64,000 nt of DNA from the NCBI GenBank assembly GCA_963995505.1, contig OZ023181.1:5307487-5371486 (forward strand), given 5' to 3'. The stretch comes from Hypericum androsaemum. Its lineage: Eukaryota > Streptophyta > Magnoliopsida > Malpighiales > Hypericaceae. How positions within the stretch are numbered: position 1 is the first letter of the stretch; each line of letters starts with the position of its first letter. Below the pieces are notes generated by a model. The model ran no database searches. It had not been told where the DNA came from and saw nothing but the letters and a program-made list of their open reading frames with translations. Positions 43,600 through 54,194 of this stretch are shown here, in pieces. The translations under genes and the position numbers were made by a program.

Positions 43600-44705
43600 G
43601 GTAGTGACGCTATTTGTTGACAACAGATAAAACCGCTAAGAGCTCATTCTCGTAAATAGGAAGCCCCGCATTTCGTGGCCCTAGCACTTCGCTCATGTAT
43701 GCTATGGGCCTCCCCTCTTGTAGAAGGACTGCTCTGATGCCTCGATCTGACGCGTCCGTCTTAGAACAAACCTACACTAGAAGTTAGGATAAGCTAATAT
43801 AGGCGTGTTAGACAATAGGGTTTTGAGCTTGGAGAAGGCCTCATCCGCTTCTTTCGTCCATTTGAACCCGTCTTTTTTCATCAGCTTTGTCAACGGTTGT
43901 GCAATTATTCCGTAGTTATATATGAACTTGCGATAGTATCCGGTCAGCTCGTGCACTGTGGTTGGGGTCGGCCATTTCAGCATAGTATCCACCTTCTATG
44001 GGTCGGTACTCACTCCCACCGTCGAAATTACATGACCCAAGTAATCGACTTTTGCGACACCGAATTCACACTTTAAAAACTTAAGGTGGAATGTCTCTTC
44101 TCGTAGCAATTGCAAGACCGTCGTGAGATGTTGTAGATGGAGACCAACTTCCTTACTGTAAACAAGAATGTTGTCAAAAAATACTAGAACAAAACAGCGC
44201 AGGAATGGGGAAAGGACCTGGTTCATCAAGGATTGGAATGTCGCCGGTGCGTTTGTGAGTCCGAAAGGAAGCACTCGGAACTCATAATGTCTTTAGTGAG
44301 TCTTAAAGGCCGTCTTGTGAATGTTTTGCTCCTTCATCCGAATGTGGTGATATCCCGCCCGCAAGTCCAGCTTAGAGAATATTTTTGCACCGTGTAATTC
44401 ATCGAGGAAGTCATCAATGATCGGGATAAGGTACTTATCCTTGATTGTGTGAATGTTCAATTATCGATAATCGATGCAAATTCGCCAACTCCCGTCTTTC
44501 TTTTTAACCAACAAGACTGGGGATGCAAAAGGGCTTCAGCTTGGCTGTATGAGTCCCGAATCCATGAGCTCTTGAACTTGTCGCTCAATCCCTGTCTTCT
44601 GAAAATAGGGATAATGGTAAGGTCGCACCGCCACTGGTTCGGATCCGGGTACCAAAGAGATGCCATGGTTATGAGACCTTGTTGGAGGTAAGGTACGAGG
44701 CTCAC
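43600..44705 (-). pseudogene. gypsy reverse transcriptase and RNase H
   Basis: Blocks include PVLLVKKKDGSWR, PFGLTNAPATFQSLMNQV and the active-site region VFFDNILVYS, where the usual FDD reads FDN. The following connection/RNase H region has LTGYYRKFIYNYG. Several frameshifts and stops are present. Confidence 0.85.
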
Positions 44706-44856
44706 TAAACATATTCTCGAATTATTGTATCAGCCCTTGTAAATGTGCCAAAAATTTGGAGTTGAATTCCTGTCCACCAACCGCCCAAATCTCTATTGCA
44801 AAGAGGCCATCTGTTGATAGAGTAAATTCTAAATTGTTGTCTTGATTCCAGAACAC

Positions 44857-45639
44857 CTAAGCTGCCCCTTTCAGCTCGTCAACGTCGATTGGTTTGATAG
44901 GTAGGTCTTCGAAGCAACTGAGCTCCGCCTGGCCGCCCCTATGCCCTTTAAGAATGACCTTCTTCCCCCTCATTTTAATAGTCGCCTGAGCTCGGACGAA
45001 GTCGAACGTGATCGGGTTAACTTCCTGCATCCAATCAGTTCCAAGCACAATGTCATAAGTTCTGAGGTCTAAAATTCTAAAATTGCAACAAAAATTTCTA
45101 CCACAGATCTCCCATTCCAAGCTAGGACAAATCCTTGAACAAGTGACTTTCGATCCATTAGCTAATGCGATCGTCATCCCGTTGGCCTCTATTTCCTCGA
45201 GCTTCAACTCCCGAACGAGGTTGAAATTGATAAAAGTCGACGTACTCCCAGTGTCGAGCAGGATCAACACCATCTTGCCTCGTATTGTGCCTCGCAGCTT
45301 AATGGTGCAGCTTCCGCTGCTACCGTTGATAGCATGGATAGAAAGTTTGACGGAGTCAGCCAAGACCTCCGCCTCCTGTACTTCGGGGTCAGGTGGGTCT
45401 TCTTGCTCCATGACTTTGCCTTCAAGGACATTAACCTCGTTGAGCTGTCGAGGCTTGTAGGCGTGTCCTTTGAACCACTTGTCACCGCATCGCCAACAAG
45501 TTGGTTCCTTCTTGGGAGGGAGATTCTCCCGGTGGTATGGACTGGTTTTGCTGGCAGTGATCCATTGGTGACTCGAGGTAAACTTTGGAGTTCCAAGTTT
45601 GCTCGAAGATAGTTTGTATCTAGTCGAATTTATCGACAC
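44857..45639 (-). pseudogene. gypsy Gag C-terminus and protease
   Basis: The 260-residue frame has a knuckle-like CWRCGDKWFKGHAYK, with the last Cys replaced by Tyr, and an aspartic protease with LLDTGSTSTFIN and the later block YDIVLGTDWMQ. The Gag capsid part upstream is lost. Confidence 0.85.
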
Positions 45640-46062
45640 TACAAGAACCAGGTTCTATCTACCAGGTTCTATCTCCACTTAACTACAACAATCTTAAGGT
45701 GTTATTTGTTTATCATGTGAGGATGACAGTGCAATTATGACTTTTGGTTAGTACACTGACTATCCACTGGGCTATTTTCTTTTTAAAGAAATCAACTGTT
45801 AACTACTTGCAATTTATTTAACGGACGCTTGATGCAAGTCAGATAAATTTCTGTTTGGGCATGATGTGGGATTTTTTATATCTAACCTATCGCATGAATT
45901 ATTGCTGCGGTTTTTTGATATATATTTGCAATTAGTAAAAGTGGTAAGTTGGGACCATTCACGTGGATGACTAGAAGTATAGTCCCATGAACCTGTTGTT
46001 CAGGATGTAGAAAAAATGCTCTAGACACCATGTTAGATGTGTACTGGGAATGATAATATATA
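45640..46062. other. Unassigned AT-rich flank of the Pack-MULE
   Basis: No gene seen. accaggttctatct is repeated in tandem at about 45647-45673. Confidence 0.3.
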
Positions 46063-47069
46063 GGACAAATTACCCTCACGTCCCTGAAGTTTGGTCACCC
46101 TCCCCCTAGGGTGTCTGTCTTTTGGAAAAAGATTGTCCCGTCCCTAAGTTTTGACGATAATAGACTCTCGGGTCCCTGGCTAACGTCATCGGCTCTTTTT
46201 TTCATTTTTGGTCATGGATCCTTCGAGCCGGGAATGACGCCAGGGACAACGACGCGAAGTCCTCCGCCAGCCCCATCCCAGCCATAGCAACAGGCTCAGC
46301 GACGGGAGGAGGTCCCGGGGGGTATGACATAGGAGGAGGCTGCTGCTGGAAGGCGGCGGCGGAAGAAGTGGTGGATTGGCGGATGTAGCCGGAGAGAGGG
46401 GGCTGGAAGGAAGGGCGGGCCGGGGCGGCGTAGGCGTTGGCGATCGGGGGCGGAGGGACCGCGGCGGATGGAGGCGGCGATCCCATCGGGATGGGGCGAA
46501 AAGCGGCTGAAGGAGGAGGAGGAGTAACCGCTTGATACGACGGCGTAGGGAACCGCTGGAAGACAGCGGATGGAGGCGGGATAACCATTTGCTGCTGCAT
46601 CGGAGGGGGAGAGGCGAATCGAGAAGGCGCGGCGGGGCAGAACGGACGCGAACGGCGTCGTCTGGGAGGTGGGAGGGGCGGAGGCGAACGGCGTCGTCTG
46701 GTAGGTCGGTCGGGTCGGGTTGTCGGGTCCCATGGTTTGGATCTGCGAGGTTTGATCTCTCTCTCTCTCGGGCGGATGATCTCCATTGATCATCTCTGTT
46801 GGCGGCAAGCGATGGAGTCGGCGACGAGCGGGAGGGGGAGAGGGAGGGAGGGAGCGGGAGGGGGAGGGGGAGGTAAAAAAATTTATTTTTTGTTTAAGGG
46901 TATTTTGGTCATTTCCATGACCAAAAATGAAAAAAAGAGTCGATGACGTCAGCCAGGGACCCGAGAGTCTATTATCGTCAAAACTTAGGGACGGGACAAT
47001 CTTTTTCCAAAAGTCAGGGACCTTAGGGGGAGGGTGATCAAACCTCAGGAATGTGAGGGTAATTTGCCC
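46063..47069. mobile_element. Pack-MULE with Sec24 fragment and 9-bp target duplication
   Basis: ggacaaattaccctcac at 46063 is mirrored by gtgagggtaatttgccc ending at 47069. The inverted arms match over about 160 bp with few differences (shared: aaaaagattgtcccgtccct, gacgataatagactctcggg). taatatata flanks both ends exactly (46054-46062, 47070-47078). There is no transposase, and the core is a host gene fragment. Confidence 0.85.
46203..46733 (-). pseudogene. Captured N-terminus of a Sec24-like COPII coat gene
   Basis: From the ATG at 46731-46733 the product starts MGPDNPTRPTYQTTPFASAP. After a frame change it continues as a Pro-rich segment with VFQRFPTPSYQ, NAYAAPARPSFQPPLSGY and GLAEDFASLSLAS. 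This resembles the disordered Pro-rich N-terminus of plant Sec24A-type proteins, the cargo adaptor of COPII vesicles. The zinc-finger, trunk and gelsolin domains are absent. A GC-rich leader upstream (46734-46880) looks like captured 5' untranslated sequence. Identification rests on a low-complexity region, so it is moderate. Confidence 0.6.
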
Positions 47070-47627
47070 TAATATATATGATTCATGCAAAGAAAATCAT
47101 AAGAAGGGATTGATTAAATGCTTGGTACAACAATATGCCAAAAGTCAATGATCAGTTAAAGGCAAAAGTGAGAGATGATGAGATAGAGATGGAAGATATT
47201 TCCAAATTTTGATCTTATCAAATCGACGTAGTCGAAGTTTATTGGAGGGAAAACTCCGAGAGAAAATTGTGCTTGGCATAACGACAAATTCAGACGATCA
47301 TGGTTTGATGCGGTAAGTTCCAAGGACCATCCCTTAGGGATGTAATTTTCACAATATCTGCTTTCCGAATGTTGCAGGCAAACTTTATTTTCCATTAAAA
47401 CATGGTAGTTGCGGAAACGGAAATATGAAACGGGGAATTTTGAGTACAGGGCCAAGGCAGTACCGGTAAATTTGCTAAACTTTATGTGACAATCTCAAGT
47501 TACTGTTCAAAACTATTACTTGATAACTATTATAGTTGACCATTCAAGTATGTTGGTGTATATTTTATGATACATGAGAATTAAGCATTAAAAATATTCT
47601 TGCAGTGCTTACCCTATTGTTAATTTC
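47070..47627. other. Unassigned stretch right of the Pack-MULE
   Basis: No gene or repeat end recognised. Confidence 0.3.
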
Positions 47628-48082
47628 TGTTGTTTGTCGGAGGTAGTGTACTTGATTAGGGTCTTAGTTGAGGCAAGAATTTTGACTCTTTTTTCGTAAG
47701 ACGAGATTGCCCTGTATTCAGTGCCCACGGGCTACGGCAATCGCCCCCAAGATACAACGACTAGTTGCTTCCAAGATCGTAGCACAACGAATCTCGAAGC
47801 TTCGTCAAACTGCTGGATACTCGGAACTTTCTTGAGAGAAAGAACGACTATTGCTAATGAATGCTTATGCAATGAGTGTTGGGATGATTTGGAAGTGAGG
47901 GGGAGAGGTCTATTTATAGGCGCTAGATGGGAGGGAGGCAGGCACTCCGAAGGTCCTCGCGACGATGCGCACGTGCGAAATGCAAAGTGCGCCTCAAAGA
48001 GCCCATTACGACCTGCGTCTAATACGCCATGCGTACACGCACGCGCTAGCGCGTGCGCGTGCTCGTGCTCGTGCTCGGATGG
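47628..48082 (-). mobile_element. Truncated LTR related to the copia element at 53885-59412
   Basis: Its reverse complement aligns with the end half of the 58460-59412 LTR: tgttgtttgtcgg at 47628 corresponds to the LTR terminus, followed by matching tracts such as cgagattgccc and cctataaatag (inverted). It ends abruptly in the GTG/CGT-rich tract near 48082. No internal sequence follows. Confidence 0.7.
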
Positions 48083-49548
48083 TACTTAGAATACCAGGAA
48101 CCTTAGAATAGTTTCCCCTTAAATTTATAGTTGAACTAAATTGTTTTAGATAGCAAGTCTCACTCTAACGGCGAATTTTAAAATATTGCCGTCAACCAAA
48201 CGAACCCCTACTTACTCTTTGCTCATGGTTTGAATTGTAGGATATTACATTTATAACCCGCAAATAGCCATCTTCAGTATCTAGATATTTAAGATATCTC
48301 AAAAAAAAATCTAGATATTTATTCCGCAAGCTCATTGCAAGATATTTAACCCTTTATGATATTGGGCAACGGCCCCACATAGCTAACGTGCTAAAGACCA
48401 CCGCCAACACGTCAGCAGCAGAACTATGTCGGCATATGAAATGAAAGGCCTAGAGTATTCGACATCCTGGCACCTGGCACCTGGCACTATTGCGTGGCTA
48501 CAATTTCTCCTTCAACTATTTCATAACACTTTTGCTTTTTTTTTATTCCAAAAATAATCATGTACTGTCCTTGGCTATCCACATATTTTTTTGTTATAAA
48601 AAATTACTTAGATCTCTCTCAAAAAAATTACTTAGATCAACCAGAAAAAATTATTCTAATTTAATTAAAAGGTTTTATGTACGAATCCTTAGCAATATGA
48701 TAATGATAAATACTTACTGCAAAAACTTGGTCGATTTCTTTCAATTTATTTTTAATTTTCTCTAGTTTTACATAGAATTTTGATGAGTGCTGATGCAGAC
48801 AGAAAATATAATATTGAGAGATATACCAAAAAAATTCATAAAAAATAAAATAAAAACTGCTGGGCAACAAAAGTAATTCGAGAACTTGTGGCTGGCGGAA
48901 AGAGCGAGGTAGCATCAAGCAAAACGACACGTGTCACTTCTGAAACTGGGAAACACTATCCTCCCCTCCAACTTTCCATATTCTCCCAACTTTCCTTATA
49001 TTCGCTAGATACGAAACCGCGACAGAATCAAACTAAAGGCCACTTCTTGTATCCCAATAAATATATTAACATGTCTCACTCAAATATCATTCATTTCTTT
49101 TTGGAAAAAGTCCACTTAAGTACCCTGTAGTATATTCGATTATATCTTGAGTACTCTGTGGTTTAAAAACGATAGAACCGGTCCAACTTATTTCAATTTT
49201 TCTCACTTAAGTCTACCCAACCCGGTTCACCCATTTTTTGTCAAAACGACGTCGTCTGAGAGCTTACGTGGAGTGCCACGTGGTAGTGACCGGATTAGTC
49301 ATTGCTGACGTGGCAATGGGTAAATTAACATATTAGTACCTAATTTATTTATAAATTTTCAAAAAACCCTTCCCTTCTCCTCTCGTCTTCTTCGCTTTGT
49401 CCCCCCCCCCCCCCCCCCCCCCAAGAGAAAATTCAACATAAACCCAGAGAAAAACCAAGGAAAGCTCTCTCTTTCTCTTCCGTCTCTCTCACTCTCTGCT
49501 TCTCTTCCGTCTCTCTCGCTCACTCGCTGTACAACAACGAAGACAACG

Positions 49549-50091
49549 ATGACGAGGCAAGCTCGGAGCAAGGCCGTAGGCCGACTGCCCATCCTCCCCA
49601 TGCCTGGGGACGAGGAGGAGGTGCTTGTCGAAGGCGAAGGACGTCAGCGACATCGAGGATCTGTTTGGGGCCGTCGAGGAGGGGCTCGGTCTTCTAGGTG
49701 GGCCGAGGAGGCCGCTCCTGGGAAGAAGGAGGAGGAAATTAATTGCAAGAGGACTAACGATATCGAGTCCAAGTTCAGTTTCTGGGTTGGAGAGATAAGG
49801 GAGGAAGGGGAGAGAGAAGTTACCTTGTCCCAAGAGGAGACGAGGAGGTGGTCACTGTGGTTGGAGAAGCGGAGGTTGGAGATCCCGTCCGACGGCGGGT
49901 TTAGGATATCCCTTCTTGACCCGTGCGGCGGCGAGGTAGGGGGAATGAGAAGGGAAGTCGTGGTGAGGGAGGATGGTGAGGGAAGAAGGTTGAAGAGGAA
50001 GATTGTAGAGGAGATGAGATGGACATCGTTTCTGGGTTTTTTATTCCTGTTTTTTTTCTCTTTTCTGGTTTTTGTTGGAGATTTTGGGTGA
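49549..50091 (+). CDS. Hypothetical open frame within the MULE
   Basis: A 180-residue frame starts [14 protein letters not shown], is rich in Glu, Arg and Gly, and ends with a hydrophobic Phe/Leu segment ([20 protein letters not shown]) that could be a membrane anchor. The opposite strand is also open for 114 residues over part of it. GC content is high compared with the surroundings, suggesting captured gene sequence. I do not recognise a family, and expression is unproven. Confidence 0.25.
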   Translation: MTRQARSKAVGRLPILPMPGDEEEVLVEGEGRQRHRGSVWGRRGGARSSRWAEEAAPGKKEEEINCKRTNDIESKFSFWVGEIREEGEREVTLSQEETRRWSLWLEKRRLEIPSDGGFRISLLDPCGGEVGGMRREVVVREDGEGRRLKRKIVEEMRWTSFLGFLFLFFFSFLVFVGDFG

Positions 50092-50156
50092 GTGGGAGAG
50101 GTATAATTCTCACTTTGTTAATGTATTTATTATACGTTTTATCACGAGAAAACAAA

Positions 50157-50234
50157 GTGCACGTTTGGTCCAGTGGTATGATTCTCGCTTTGGGTGAGTG
50201 CGAGAGGTACCAGGTTCGACTCTCGGCATGCCCC
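50157..50234 (+). tRNA. tRNA-Pro(TGG)-like sequence with a 4-nt insertion, probably pseudogene
   Basis: The internal A box TGGTCCAGTGG and B box GGTTCGACTC both fit the RNA polymerase III consensus. The anticodon region ctcgctttgggt...gcgag has TGG in the loop as in plant tRNA-Pro, but four extra bases (gagt) enlarge the loop. The acceptor ends pair poorly. A T-run (50236-50240) follows directly. A partial second copy of the anticodon arm (tttgggtgagtgggagag) lies at about 50083-50100. Confidence 0.55.
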
Positions 50235-50558
50235 CTTTTTAATATTTTTTTCGACTTTTCTGGATGAGAGGAGAACAAAGGATTTTTTAAAAAAAGTTAT
50301 AAATATATTAGGTAGTATTTAGTAATTTAACCACCGCCACATCAACATCAAATAATCCGGTCACTACCACGTGGTACTCCACGTAAGCATCGAGACGACG
50401 CGTTTTGATAAAAAAAGGGCGAATCGGATTGGGTAAACTTAAGTGATAAAAATTGGAATAAGTTGGACTGGTTCTATCGATTTTAAACCACAGGGTACTC
50501 ATGTGATAATCGGGAAAACTACAGGGTACTTAAGTGGACTTTTCCCATTCATTTCTTT

Positions 50559-51116
50559 ATTGTTACTTTTTCCACTGAATTTGTTTTTTTTGGTTTTTTT
50601 ATCGAACATCTTAATATCAGATACCCAATTTTAAATAGATCTTTAAATAGTATATTTCTCCGTTTCTATTATCACTACGTTGATTTAATTCAAGTTTTTT
50701 CATAATTTTTTTAAAATATGATAAACTCTTCAAACAAATATTTAACATTCTTGGTTAGCAATAATTCAAAATCGAGAAATCTTAGTTAACTTAGAACAAC
50801 GATCTCATTAGTTGATCTAAAGGCTAATCAATTATTATTATTTATTCGTAAATAAAAGAACTATTTACATAAAATTCAAATCACGTTACTAAAGTTTTTT
50901 GCTTGCTTCATGCACAAATCGTAGTTTCCCTATAAGTATCAAGAGACTTTGATTCATTCATATATTGAGTTAAGGTTTCAAAAATTCACTTTAAAATAGA
51001 GTACCAAAGTATTTAATTTTCATTATCTGAACATAAAAAAAAACTTTTTTCCCCAGCTGGCAACCTCGATGTATTCATGTCCACTTGGTTTTTCTTATCC
51101 TAGTTCACCCGTTGCC
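50559..51116. other. Non-coding part of duplication copy 1
   Basis: AT-rich sequence that resumes the match to copy 2 (ttactttttccactgaat against ttaactttttcactgaaa near 63510). No gene seen. Confidence 0.4.
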
Positions 51117-51320
51117 TATACATATCTCATTCCCACTTCCTCCTAAAACTTGAACACTCCACAAGCTTCTCTTCCTATGCTCACTCAGTTTGGAGCCTCC
51201 AATTCATTCTCCTCAAGTACCGACACCAAAATGCAGCAGGATGAACGCCTACTCCTCCTTCTCCTGCGGCGGTACAGCCAGCCGCCCTGCCTCAATCGGC
51301 TGAAGAAGCCACCTTACTAA
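51117..51320 (+). promoter_or_regulatory. Promoter-like region and short first frame, copy 1
   Basis: TATACATAT at 51117-51125 is followed by a C/T-rich leader (ttcccacttcctcctaaaac...cactccac) that is conserved in copy 2. The first ATG at 51231 opens a 29-codon frame (MQQDERLLLLLLRRYSQPP, ending at 51320). A second ATG at 51241 reads MNAYSSFSCGGTASRP and stops after 20 codons. A possible donor aag|gtttaa lies at about 51345. It looks like the 5' end of a gene whose body is missing here. Confidence 0.4.
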
Positions 51321-51345
51321 CGACATAAACACGACGGAAATCCAA

Positions 51346-51784
51346 GGTTTAATTTCTGATAATTGTAATATGATTTAAAATTTTATTTCTAAAAAATGTT
51401 TCCGGAAATGTGACAGCACAACAACAATAAGGACTGGATTTTGCTTGGGACTTATCCCACACCCGTGTTACCGAAAAAACATCGTACAAAATTGGTATAC
51501 TCATAAAAGTTACGAAAATTGTAATTTAAACCTAAAAAATTTCGGTTGTAAGTTGTAACATGAATGGAGACCAGAACCATTAATTGTATTTTGATAATTA
51601 AATAAAAATGATATAATTTCATTTAGAGATACTATAATGTCATAAAAGATTGTTGAGGCTTATAAATAAGTGCATTCCCAAAAACTATTTATCAGTGATC
51701 CAAATCTTAAAATGAATGCCGTTGCCTTCTAGCTTCTAGGTCAGGAAACCTTTTAGTCGACATCGTTCTGTGAAAGACCATCAA
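51346..51784. other. Unassigned interval before the tandem array
   Basis: AT-rich, no gene seen. Confidence 0.3.
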
Positions 51785-53530
51785 AGTACTATATATTTGG
51801 GTTTTTAGTTTTTTGGGTAAAATGATTGAGAGCTTAAAATACTACTTAATTGCTTTTAGTTTTTCCGCCAAAACCATAGTTTTAAAAATCGACTTGGAGC
51901 TCGACCCAGGATTTCTTCCATTCTTCGAATCGATTGGTCGAATTGTTGGTCGGATCATAAGATTTTTTTACCCAATATATATTTTATGACACCTCACCTT
52001 TTCCCCTCGTGAACACCACCTCAATCTTTATTCCCTCAACCTTTTTTTAATAAAAAAAAGAGAAAATCCAAACCCACCTCAAAGTAAATTCAGAATTCAA
52101 TCAAAATATAATGGCATTAACACGGAGCGAGCTGGAGACAATGCCGGAAGCGGAGCGAGCTGGATACGACGCCGGAAGCTGAGCTCGCGCCGGAAGCGGA
52201 GCTCGACCTGGAGAAAGACCGAGAGTGAGAGACAGAGAGATGAGAGATCGAGAGAGGTTCATAGCTCAACTTCATACCTGTGGTCGAGCTGGAGAGGAAG
52301 ACCGAGAGAGACGACGATGAGCCGGCTTTTGATTTTTGGGAGAGGGAGACCGAGAGCTTGACGCGGAGAGTCGGGGGCGCCATGTTTTTGGAGATTTAGA
52401 TTAGGGCTTTTGAGTTTTGATTTCCAACTTCTGGAGGTAGGACTTTGGAACCGATTTTTTACATTTTTTCCCAAGTTTCGGTCGGACCGGTTTCCACCGG
52501 TCGGAATGAGCATCCAACCCACCTGGTCGGACTGAAATTTGAGCTGTTCGAATGTTCGCCATTTTTTCACTATAAACAACCCGCTTTCTCGTCCAATTTG
52601 CAGTCCGACTAGTTGGACACGTTTTTAAAACTATGGCCAAAATTAGTTGTCTTCTCTAGTGTTTGAATACTTAAATGTACGATTGATTTTGGGTTTTAGT
52701 TTTTTTTTTAAAAAAATAGTTGAGAGTTTAAAAGGCTGGTTAATTGCTTTTAGTTTTTGCGCCAAAATCATGAATTCATTAGGACATGTTAGGTACATCT
52801 TTAAGACAGGTCTATAAAAATAGAACAAAATAATGTTAGACATAATAATTTGTTTTAGTTGTCCACTCTTGTATTAGAAAACTTGAATTTATAATTGAAC
52901 ACAATTTTTTGGGTTAAAAAATTTTTTTTTTTGGTGAAATGATTGGGAGTATAAAAGGCTGCTTAATTACTTTTAGTTTTTGCGGCCAAACCAAGGATCC
53001 ATTATGGTCTCTTTGATACATTTTTAGACATGTCTATAGAAATAGAACAAAACAATGTTATACATATTAATTTGTTTTAATTGTCCTTTCTAGTGGTTGA
53101 AAACTTAAATGTATGATCGATTTTGGGATTTAGTTTTTTTAAATGATAGAGAATTTAGAAGGCTGATTAATTGCTTTTAGTTTTTGCGCCAAAACCATGA
53201 ATTTGTTACATCTTTTAGATAATTCTATAAAAATAGAACAAAATAATATTAGACATAATAATTTGTTTTAGTTGTCCTCTCTAGTGATCGAAAATTTGAA
53301 TGTATGATCCATTTTCTGAATTTTATTTTTTATGGTAAAATGATTGGGAGATTAAAAGGTTGTTTAGTTGATTTTAGTTTTTGAGACAAAAAAATGAATC
53401 CATTAGGTTCTCTCTGGTACTCCTTTTAGACAAGTCTATAAAAATAGAACAATTCAATGTTAGACATATAAATTTGTTTTAAATGTCCTTGAAAACTTCA
53501 ATGTATGATTGAACACGATTTTTGGTTTGG
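51785..53530. repeat. Tandem array, period about 200 bp, roughly five copies
   Basis: Each unit has, in order: a gattttgg-type start, ttaattgcttttagttttt, gc(g)ccaaaa-ccatga, a tagacatgtctataaaaata tract and a tagttgtcctctctagtg tract. Clear units begin near 52681, 52900, 53117 and 53305. The first unit (51785-51874) is interrupted by a hAT element. Confidence 0.75.
51875..52635. mobile_element. hAT-type non-autonomous element in the tandem array
   Basis: catagttttaaaaa at 51875 is mirrored by tttttaaaactatg ending at 52635. Flanks gccaaaac (51867-51874) and gccaaaat (52636-52643) agree at seven of eight bases, fitting a hAT 8-bp duplication. The core contains a GC-richer minus-strand open frame (52117-52383, Ser-rich, starting MAPPTLRVKLSVS) of unknown nature. 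Confidence 0.75.
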
Positions 53531-53884
53531 TAATTGCAAGTTCAGTCTAAAGTTCTAAAATGCATTGATCCATTGAAATCGATGACTGCGATTGCATCGA
53601 ATCACAATCGTACCATCAAAACCAACACTCAGCTAATGTACAATCGACTTAATTGACATTTTTTGTTCTCCAGAAGTATAATTGATCATTAGGAGGGCCT
53701 CCTCCTCTACCTCCATTGGCCACCCGGATGCCCAATTCGAGCTCCGGCGGAGGGTCGCCAAGGACATGTTCGAGCTCGAAGAGTCCAATGCCAAGTTCTT
53801 AAGCTTATGTTCGACGGGAGTCACTTTCAAAGTAGGCTCTTTTACAAAAATTGTTGGTATTTACTTCACTTTGGATTTGTCAAT
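53531..53884. other. Unassigned; short coding-like stretch
   Basis: At about 53682-53840 (+) an open stretch reads GHPDAQFELRRRVAKDMFEL, then ESNAKFLSLC. It is charged and helix-like, perhaps a gene fragment cut by the copia insertion at 53885. A faint likeness to ribosomal protein S7e is not enough to name it. Confidence 0.25.
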
Positions 53885-54190
53885 TGTTGGAATTGAATGA
53901 TAAAGTTCAATGCAAAAGGCCCAAATGTGGAAGACCCAAGAGGGAGGCCCAAGATGGGAATGGAAAAAGGCATTACCACATTGGAAAATGCAACAAAGTT
54001 TACCTTGTTTATAAGGAGATGCTCCTTATTAGTTAGGAAATAAGTTGACCACCTAGAAAGGCAACTTGAACATGCTACGAGGATGGTGCGCAACATCCAA
54101 GCACGTGCGCATGGCGCATTGAACGCTGAGCACTTTGCACGTGCTCATTGTCTGGAGGAGCCTTAAAATTTTGGCTACTTGCGCTCAACC
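53885..54190 (+). repeat. Partial 5' LTR
   Basis: Matches the first part of the 3' LTR (ggataaagttcaatgcaaaa, tgctccttgttagctagg-type tracts) and stops near 54190. Confidence 0.75.
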
Positions 54191-54194
54191 TAGT

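Larger units (their letters stand above)
41930..45639 (-). mobile_element. Decayed Ty3/gypsy chromovirus
   Basis: On the minus strand the order is Gag knuckle, protease, reverse transcriptase, RNase H, integrase, chromodomain-like tail, polypurine tract and partial LTR, the standard chromovirus layout. The 5' part of gag and the 5' LTR are missing beyond 45640. Frameshifts and stops separate the domains. Confidence 0.85.
49101..50546. mobile_element. MULE-type element carrying GC-rich coding-like and tRNA-like sequence
   Basis: ggaaaaagtccacttaagta near 49103 is mirrored by tacttaagtggacttttccc ending at 50546, with arms of about 230 bp. attcatttcttt occurs at both flanks (49089-49100, 50547-50558), a direct repeat slightly longer than the usual 9-11 bp. 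The paralogous segment near 63500 lacks the insert. The core includes a run of 22 C (49401-49422), an open frame and a tRNA-Pro-like sequence. Confidence 0.75.
48222..51345 (+). repeat. Segmental duplication, copy 1
   Basis: Blocks here match copy 2 (60648-64000) in the same order: aatagccatcttca(a/g)tatctagat, the caacggcccc block, tattcgctagatac against tattcactagaaac, cagctggcaacctcg, and a promoter-like end. Copy 1 has gained the MULE at 49101-50546. Confidence 0.7.

Noticed and set aside
53682..53840. Possible ribosomal protein S7e fragment
   Set aside because: Only a short charged helix-like stretch is similar; not enough to assign.
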